Positions 59,807-64,000 of a stretch of DNA of 64,000 nucleotides are shown piece after piece. Made by a program: the position numbers and the translations under genes. This DNA is from Gemmatimonadota bacterium. Lineage in GTDB: Bacteria; Latescibacterota; UBA2968; GCA-2709665. Location: NCBI GenBank assembly GCA_028873695.1, contig JAPPNU010000001.1:94021-158020 (forward strand), in the 5' to 3' direction. The stretch's first letter is position 1, and every line of letters begins with the position of its first letter. A model generated the notes under the pieces. The model ran no database searches and was not told the DNA's origin. It saw only the letters and a list, made by a program, of their open reading frames with translations.

Positions 59807-60634
59807 ATGACGCTCCATCAGGCAAAACTGGATATCGTCGAAGCAGGTCGCAGGCTCTACGACAAGGGCTACATCGTCGCGAGCGATGGTAACGTCTCCG
59901 CCCGCTTCGACGAAGGCCGCCTGATTGTAACGCCCGCCGGGCTGTGCAAAGGCAATCTGTCCGTGGAAGATCTGTGTGTTTGCGACATGGAAGGCAGGAA
60001 GATCAGCGGCGTTCGCAGCCCTTCCTCCGAAATCGGCATGCATCTGTTCCTCTACAGGGAACGGCCCGACGTCAAGGCCGTGGTCCACGCCCATCCGCCC
60101 ACGGCGACGGGATTCTCGGTTGCAGGAATGCCGCTCACCGATTGTGTTCTGCCCGAAGTCGTGATCACACTAGGCTCGATTCCCACCGCGAAGTACGGCA
60201 CGCCGGGGGGGCCGGAGATCTCCGAACCGATACGACGGTTCGTCAAGGACTACGATGCCTATCTGCTCGAGAATCACGGCGCCACCACCGTGGGTGCCGA
60301 CGTGATGAACGCCTATTTCAAAATGGAAACCCTCGAGCATTTCGCGCGAATCCTGTTTGTTGCGCGCCAGTTGGGCGGCGCCAACGTCCTGAACCGGGAA
60401 CAGGTTGACAAACTCCTCCAGATCCGAGAACGCCTGGGCATCCGGGGACCGGATCCCGCGTGCGACGTGGACAGGGCGCCAGCCCCGGCCGACGATTCGA
60501 ATTCGCAGATCCCCACGCTTCGCACACGCAGCGCCTCGAGCGATTCCGGCGATCCTCCGCCGCCGAAAGACGACCTCATCACCGAAATCACCCGCCAGGT
60601 GATGCAGGAACTCCGCACGGATAAGCCGCATTAG
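59807..60634 (+). CDS. Class II aldolase (fuculose/rhamnulose-1-phosphate type) with C-terminal encapsulation peptide
   Basis: 275 residues, ~60 longer than E. coli FucA (215). The catalytic set is present: E75 (SPSSEIGMH) and zinc ligands H94, H96 (VVHAHPP) and H157 (ENHGATT), each two positions beyond the FucA numbering. It should cleave a 6-deoxyketose-1-phosphate to DHAP and lactaldehyde. The extra C-terminal part is a Pro/Ser/Asp-rich linker followed by DDLITEITRQVMQELRTDK, an amphipathic helix typical of cargo-targeting peptides. PVM-type loci carry the same design, so it is probably the signature enzyme of this microcompartment. Fuculose versus rhamnulose preference is not decidable. 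Confidence 0.92.
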   Translation: MTLHQAKLDIVEAGRRLYDKGYIVASDGNVSARFDEGRLIVTPAGLCKGNLSVEDLCVCDMEGRKISGVRSPSSEIGMHLFLYRERPDVKAVVHAHPPTATGFSVAGMPLTDCVLPEVVITLGSIPTAKYGTPGGPEISEPIRRFVKDYDAYLLENHGATTVGADVMNAYFKMETLEHFARILFVARQLGGANVLNREQVDKLLQIRERLGIRGPDPACDVDRAPAPADDSNSQIPTLRTRSASSDSGDPPPPKDDLITEITRQVMQELRTDKPH

Positions 60635-60683
60635 CCCGCGACACCGCGCGCCGCCGCCGGTGAAGCTGTCCTTGAATTCCCAT

Positions 60684-61874
60684 ATGAAAATCCTCGTCGC
60701 CAACGTCGGCAGTACGTCGTTCAAGTACAAACTCTTCGATATGACGGACGAGACGGTGCTCGCCGAGGGGCGCCTCGAGCGTATCGGCGGCGCGCGATGT
60801 CCGGTGCATCATCGCATTGGAACATCGGAAACCCGTTCCACGTGCGCGCTCCCCGATTACCCTTCTGCGATCCGGAACGTAATGGAAGCGCTCGGGAGCG
60901 CCGTCGGAGGCGGGGAAAGCGCCGACCTGGATGCCGTCGGGTTCAAGACCGTCCACCTGCGCGGCGAACCGGGGACGTACGTGCTGGACGACGGGATCCT
61001 CGAGCGCATGGCCGACTACAACGATCTCGCGCCGGCCCACAACCCCCCGTACATACAGGCTGTCCGGATCTTTCGCGCGCTCTACCCGGACCTTCCCCTG
61101 ATCGGGCTTTTCGAGCCGGCCTTCCACGCCACCATTCCGGATTATGCGTATACCTACAGCGTCCCCTTCGTCTGGTACGAGACCTATGGCGTGCGAAAAT
61201 ACGGTTTCCACGGCGCCTCCCACCGCTACGTCTCGGAAAGCGTGCCGCGGCTCCTCGACCGGCCGGCCGACGGATTGAAGCTGATTTCCTGCCACCTGGG
61301 CGGCAGCGCGTCCCTGTGCGCCATCAAGGACGGACGGTCCATCGACACCACGATGGGATTTTCCGCCCAGGACGGCATTATCCACGGAAACCGGAACGGC
61401 GCCATCGACCCCTTCATCATTCCGTTCATTATGGACCGCGAAAATCTCTCGACGGACGACGTCCGGCGCATTCTCACCATGGAAAGCGGCCTGGCCGGCA
61501 TCTCCGGCCTCAGCGGCGACGTCCGCGACCTCGAAACGGCCGCCGATGCCGGCAACCGACGGGCCAGACTGGCCATCGAGACATTCTGCTACGGCGTGAA
61601 GACAGCCATCGGCGCAATGGCGGCCGCGCTTGGCGGAGTCGATGCGCTGGCCTTTGCGGGGGGCATTGGCGAACGCGGCGTTCGCGTCCGGCGGCGCATC
61701 TGCCGGGGTCTGGAATTTCTGGGAATTGAACTTGACCCGGGAAAAAACCGCGACGGGGTTCCCGAGCGGCTGATCTCCGCTTCCGAAAGCGCCGTGAAAA
61801 TCGCGATCGTGACCACCAACGAAGAAATCATCGTCGCCCGCGAAACCGCGGCCCTCGTCACACGTACGTCGTAA
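60684..61874 (+). CDS. ackA: Acetate/propionate kinase, divergent active site
   Basis: 396 residues. ATG at 60684 begins the family N-terminus (MKILVANVGSTSFKYKLFD). Converts acyl-phosphate + ADP to acid + ATP, closing the PduL route. KYGFHGASH (H176), the Arg of HGNRNGAIDP (R237), GGIGERG and TTNEE are kept. However, positions equivalent to Methanosarcina Arg91 and Asp148 appear as Lys88 (VGFKTVH) and Glu144 (LFEPAFH), and the HLGNG loop is HLGGS. These changes are unusual for the family, so substrate or rate may differ. No encapsulation helix is seen, as expected for an enzyme that needs cytosolic ADP. Confidence 0.9.
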   Translation: MKILVANVGSTSFKYKLFDMTDETVLAEGRLERIGGARCPVHHRIGTSETRSTCALPDYPSAIRNVMEALGSAVGGGESADLDAVGFKTVHLRGEPGTYVLDDGILERMADYNDLAPAHNPPYIQAVRIFRALYPDLPLIGLFEPAFHATIPDYAYTYSVPFVWYETYGVRKYGFHGASHRYVSESVPRLLDRPADGLKLISCHLGGSASLCAIKDGRSIDTTMGFSAQDGIIHGNRNGAIDPFIIPFIMDRENLSTDDVRRILTMESGLAGISGLSGDVRDLETAADAGNRRARLAIETFCYGVKTAIGAMAAALGGVDALAFAGGIGERGVRVRRRICRGLEFLGIELDPGKNRDGVPERLISASESAVKIAIVTTNEEIIVARETAALVTRTS

Positions 61875-61893
61875 CCCACGGATCATCGAATCC

Positions 61894-63483
61894 ATGACGT
61901 CCCTTTTCAGAAGCTGTCCTAAAATTCCCAGCGGTCTTCGCGCGGCTGCAAAAGCGCCGGCCGGCGTTGGTCAAACCCACCCGTATAGACAAATACGGGC
62001 GGATTTTCCCGCCTTGACCGCCACTTTTTCGCTCGCGCTCGGGAACTCACCGGTAATTTCAAAAAAGCTTCTCATCGCGCTGTTTCTCCTGCTCGCGGAA
62101 CCGGCGCCCGCGTTCGAACGGGAACTCTGGACCCACTTTCCCAACATGAACTCGGTTACGGCCCTGGCTGAGGGCAGCCAGTACATCTACGTGGGTACCG
62201 AGGGGGGGATCCGGCGTTACGACGTTTACGGCGAACGGTGGCACACGCCGCTGACCGTCCTGGACGGCCTGCCCGATAATCGCATTCGCGCCATTGCCTA
62301 CGACGCCAACACCGGCGAACTCTGGATGGACACGCCGTCGGGCGCTGCCCGCTGGCTCACGCGGCTCGAAACCGTTTCCTACTTCGGCGACGACCCGCCC
62401 CCACGCCGCCCGCCGGCGACGATTCCGCCGGTCTATATGCCTTTCGGCTTCTTCCTCGAAGGTGGATGGATCCGCGGTCCGCGAAGGAGCTATCCCATCA
62501 CGGCGACGCTGATGGACACCTGGCACACGCTGTGGATCGGCACCGGCGGACTGGGCGTCGGCAAGGCCAACATGACGGACCGCCAGATCGAGTTCCACCC
62601 TTTCGGGCCGTTCGACGAGAATATCACTGCCATGGCGAGAGACGGGGACAGCATCTGGTTCGGAGGCAGGGGCGTCTACGGCGTCAGAGAACAGGGAATC
62701 ACGCGGTACCACCTCCCAACCCAACTGTGGGAATACTTCGAACCGGTGCATATCATGGGACTGGACGAGGCCCGTATTTCCGCCATTCTTCCCGACGGCG
62801 CCGCGGTCTGGTTCGGCGCCTGGAACGGGCTTATCCGATACGTCCGTGACTCCGGACAGTGGATAACCTATCGTTTGCCCAGGCGTCGCGGAGTCACTGC
62901 CCTGGCCAGGGCGGGCACGCGCGTCTGGATCGGCACTCAGGACGGACTGGCCGTGTTCGATACGGAAGCCGACACCATCCGCTGGGTCGGCGGCAGCGAG
63001 AGGTTCGACATTCTGGCCATGGCCGCCGGCGCCGGTTACGTCTGGGCCGGCACGCATCGGGGCCTGTTTCGCTGTCCCGTCGACGACGTGAACTGGTCGC
63101 CCGTCCGGAGCCCCGGCGGGCTGACGTCCCGGCCCATCAACGGGCTGGCCGCCCGCGGGAGCCACGTGTGGGCAACCGTTGAATCGCCGTCCGCGCTCAT
63201 TCATCTGGCCGCGCCCGACACGGCATGGCAGCGATTCGCCCTCGCCGAGATATACGGCGACCGTCACGTTTCGATTGCGGCCGATACCAGCCACGTCTGG
63301 CTTGCCACCGACCTCGGCGCGTTCCGCTTCGATATTTCGACGAACCTCTGGAAGCGCTACACGCAGTCCAGCGGCCTGATTGACGACCGCACGCAGGCCG
63401 TGCTTCTTCAGGACGACTACGTCTGGTTTGGCACGGAACGTGGTGCAAGCCGTTACGATTGGTCACAGGACTTTTTTCGATAA
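61894..63483 (+). CDS. Exported WxGT-type beta-propeller protein with repeat-derived N-terminus
   Basis: The open frame is 529 residues, but its first ~57 codons lie in repeat copy B (SGLRAAAKA is also encoded by the other copies). A signal-like core (LLIALFLLLAEPAPAFE) begins only at about residue 59, with no usual start codon near it. The mature part has at least eight short blades of the two-component-regulator-propeller type (VWFGAWNGLIRYV, VWIGTQDGLAVFD, VWAGTHRGLFR, VWFGTERGASRYD). No sorting domain or enzyme motif follows. It lies 19 bases after ackA yet is probably unrelated to the microcompartment. The element may have replaced the original start. Confidence 0.68.
   Translation: MTSLFRSCPKIPSGLRAAAKAPAGVGQTHPYRQIRADFPALTATFSLALGNSPVISKKLLIALFLLLAEPAPAFERELWTHFPNMNSVTALAEGSQYIYVGTEGGIRRYDVYGERWHTPLTVLDGLPDNRIRAIAYDANTGELWMDTPSGAARWLTRLETVSYFGDDPPPRRPPATIPPVYMPFGFFLEGGWIRGPRRSYPITATLMDTWHTLWIGTGGLGVGKANMTDRQIEFHPFGPFDENITAMARDGDSIWFGGRGVYGVREQGITRYHLPTQLWEYFEPVHIMGLDEARISAILPDGAAVWFGAWNGLIRYVRDSGQWITYRLPRRRGVTALARAGTRVWIGTQDGLAVFDTEADTIRWVGGSERFDILAMAAGAGYVWAGTHRGLFRCPVDDVNWSPVRSPGGLTSRPINGLAARGSHVWATVESPSALIHLAAPDTAWQRFALAEIYGDRHVSIAADTSHVWLATDLGAFRFDISTNLWKRYTQSSGLIDDRTQAVLLQDDYVWFGTERGASRYDWSQDFFR
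61907..62074. repeat. Inverted-repeat element, copy B (expanded core)
   Basis: Left end tcagaagctgtcctaaaatt and right end aatttcaaaaaagcttctca are imperfect versions of the copy A termini. The shared core cagcggtcttcgcgcggctg is followed by ~75 extra bases with a nested hairpin (cccgta/tacggg around tagacaaa) and ggcggattttcccgcc. It overlaps the N-terminal coding region of the gene at 61894-63483. Confidence 0.78.
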
Positions 63484-63602
63484 CTTATTGTTTTTCATTT
63501 ACTAAGTATCAATCTTTCTTCGTCGCGACCGAAAAAAAACGTGACACAAACCCACATTTTCTTTATCTTTATTTTTGGCATATAACGTAACTTCAGCGCT
63601 AG
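63484..63602. other. AT-rich intergenic stretch
   Basis: This 119-base stretch after the last gene is markedly AT-rich (ttgtttttcatttactaag, ctttatctttatttttggcat). It carries no recognisable hairpin terminator, ribosome site or coding frame. Confidence 0.5.
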
Positions 63603-63807
63603 TGTGCTGTCCCAGAAATAGATTGCCTGAATTCGGCAGTCGAGTCGCCCGTCTCGCATCCTTCGACAGGCTCAGGAACCAGCGCCTGAGCGCAGGTGAC
63701 CTGGGTATGGTCGGCGAGCGAAGGCACTTCGACAAGCTCAGCACAAGCAACGCCGCGAGACGGGATGAATAGGCGGCCGAATGGTGAGATATTTATGGGA
63801 CAGGACA
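63603..63807. repeat. Second MITE-like element, ~205 bp
   Basis: Ends tgtgctgtcccagaaata (63603-63620) and tatttatgggacaggaca (63790-63807) are inverted repeats matching at 16 of 18 positions. Inside are ccttcgacaggctcagg (63660-63676) and cacttcgacaagctcagc (63725-63742), a motif family that recurs as dispersed repeats in many bacterial genomes. No coding frame is supported. Confidence 0.6.
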
Positions 63808-63876
63808 CCGATACGTTACTATACCGAATGGTCCTGATGATCTTTCCCCTATTTCATCTGCTAAATTGAACGACAG

Positions 63877-64000
63877 CGGCCCCCCCCGGGGGGCCCCGGG
63901 CCCCCCGGGGGGCCCCGGCGGGGGTTTGGGGGCCCGGGCGCCCGCGCCCCCAAATAGAAAAAAAAACAAAAATAATAAAAAAAAAACCGGGTTATAGAGG
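63877..64000. other. Low-complexity terminal sequence, probable contig-end artefact
   Basis: The last ~124 bases are runs of C and G (ccccccccggggggcccc...) followed by runs of A and a few mixed bases. Nothing upstream has this composition and no biological feature explains it. It is best treated as unreliable sequence at an assembly edge. Confidence 0.8.

Noticed and set aside
60588..61895. 435-codon minus-strand frame opposite acetate kinase
   Set aside because: Antisense shadow of the kinase; no signature motifs.
63502..63808. Short minus-strand frames at the window end
   Set aside because: They translate the MITE-like element; the LSLSKC/VEVP-type peptides are typical of this dispersed repeat, not of genes.

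Overview
The window is about 62% GC and reads as bacterial, most likely from the Fibrobacteres-Chlorobi-Bacteroidetes (FCB) superphylum. Candidatus Latescibacterota (WS3) or a close relative is my best guess. The evidence is: two proteins ending in type IX secretion (T9SS) sorting domains; a C25 (gingipain/PorU-like) peptidase; a bacterial microcompartment locus of the PVM/PVM-like fucose-rhamnose type; and many secreted WD40, LRR, FN3 and dockerin-like proteins. I see no rRNA, tRNA, integrase or CRISPR array. The phylum assignment is inference. The last ~125 bases are homopolymer-like and look like a contig end.

Region 1 (1-30.4 kb, all on the minus strand) is a block of secreted mosaic proteins. 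Three share a metzincin protease domain followed by WD40 propellers, with LRRs in two. Three carry a ~49-residue GIWSDGTTMWVAD propeller repeat followed by FN3; one of these also has a WD40 propeller. Two begin with cohesin-like modules (one ends in a leishmanolysin-like protease, the other in two YWTD propellers). One is a six-repeat/cadherin/LRR adhesin, and one is a stand-alone WD40 propeller. Nearly all carry a duplicated EF-hand (dockerin-like) module, seven of them at the C-terminus. The block ends with a small protein made of one cohesin-like module plus a T9SS sorting domain, which could anchor dockerin-bearing partners at the surface. A duplicated beta-barrel protein (14.6-15.7 kb) and a cluster of five small envelope proteins (20.1-22.6 kb: four paralogues plus a BamE-like protein) sit inside the block.

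Region 2 (30.4-34.0 kb) is sparse. It holds two AraC-type regulators with degenerate receiver domains (Glu at the phosphoacceptor position) and two long non-coding stretches.

Region 3 (34.0-53.9 kb, minus strand) runs from a consensus sigma70 promoter near 54.1 kb through an outer-membrane Wzi-like protein, a Wzy/WaaL-type polymerase or ligase, a GT2, a DegT aminotransferase, a WecA-type initiator, a Wzx flippase, a sulfotransferase, two GT4 enzymes, a sugar-nucleotide epimerase/dehydratase and a GT-C enzyme, to a 1,922-residue C25 peptidase with its own T9SS sorting domain. An intrinsic terminator lies near 33.75 kb. This looks like an O-antigen or exopolysaccharide locus, possibly sulfated and possibly tied to T9SS surface attachment.

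Region 4 (54.1-63.5 kb, plus strand) starts from a second sigma70 promoter, back to back with the first. It encodes PduL, a GT-C membrane enzyme, one hexameric shell protein (BMC-H), three pentameric shell proteins (BMC-P), a CoA-acylating aldehyde dehydrogenase with an N-terminal encapsulation helix, a class II aldolase with a C-terminal encapsulation helix, and a divergent acetate kinase. Together these support cleavage of a deoxysugar phosphate to lactaldehyde, its oxidation to an acyl-CoA, and recovery of ATP. A propeller protein follows.

Three copies of a ~90-170 bp element with 21-bp terminal inverted repeats lie in regions 3 and 4. Two of them overlap coding sequence.
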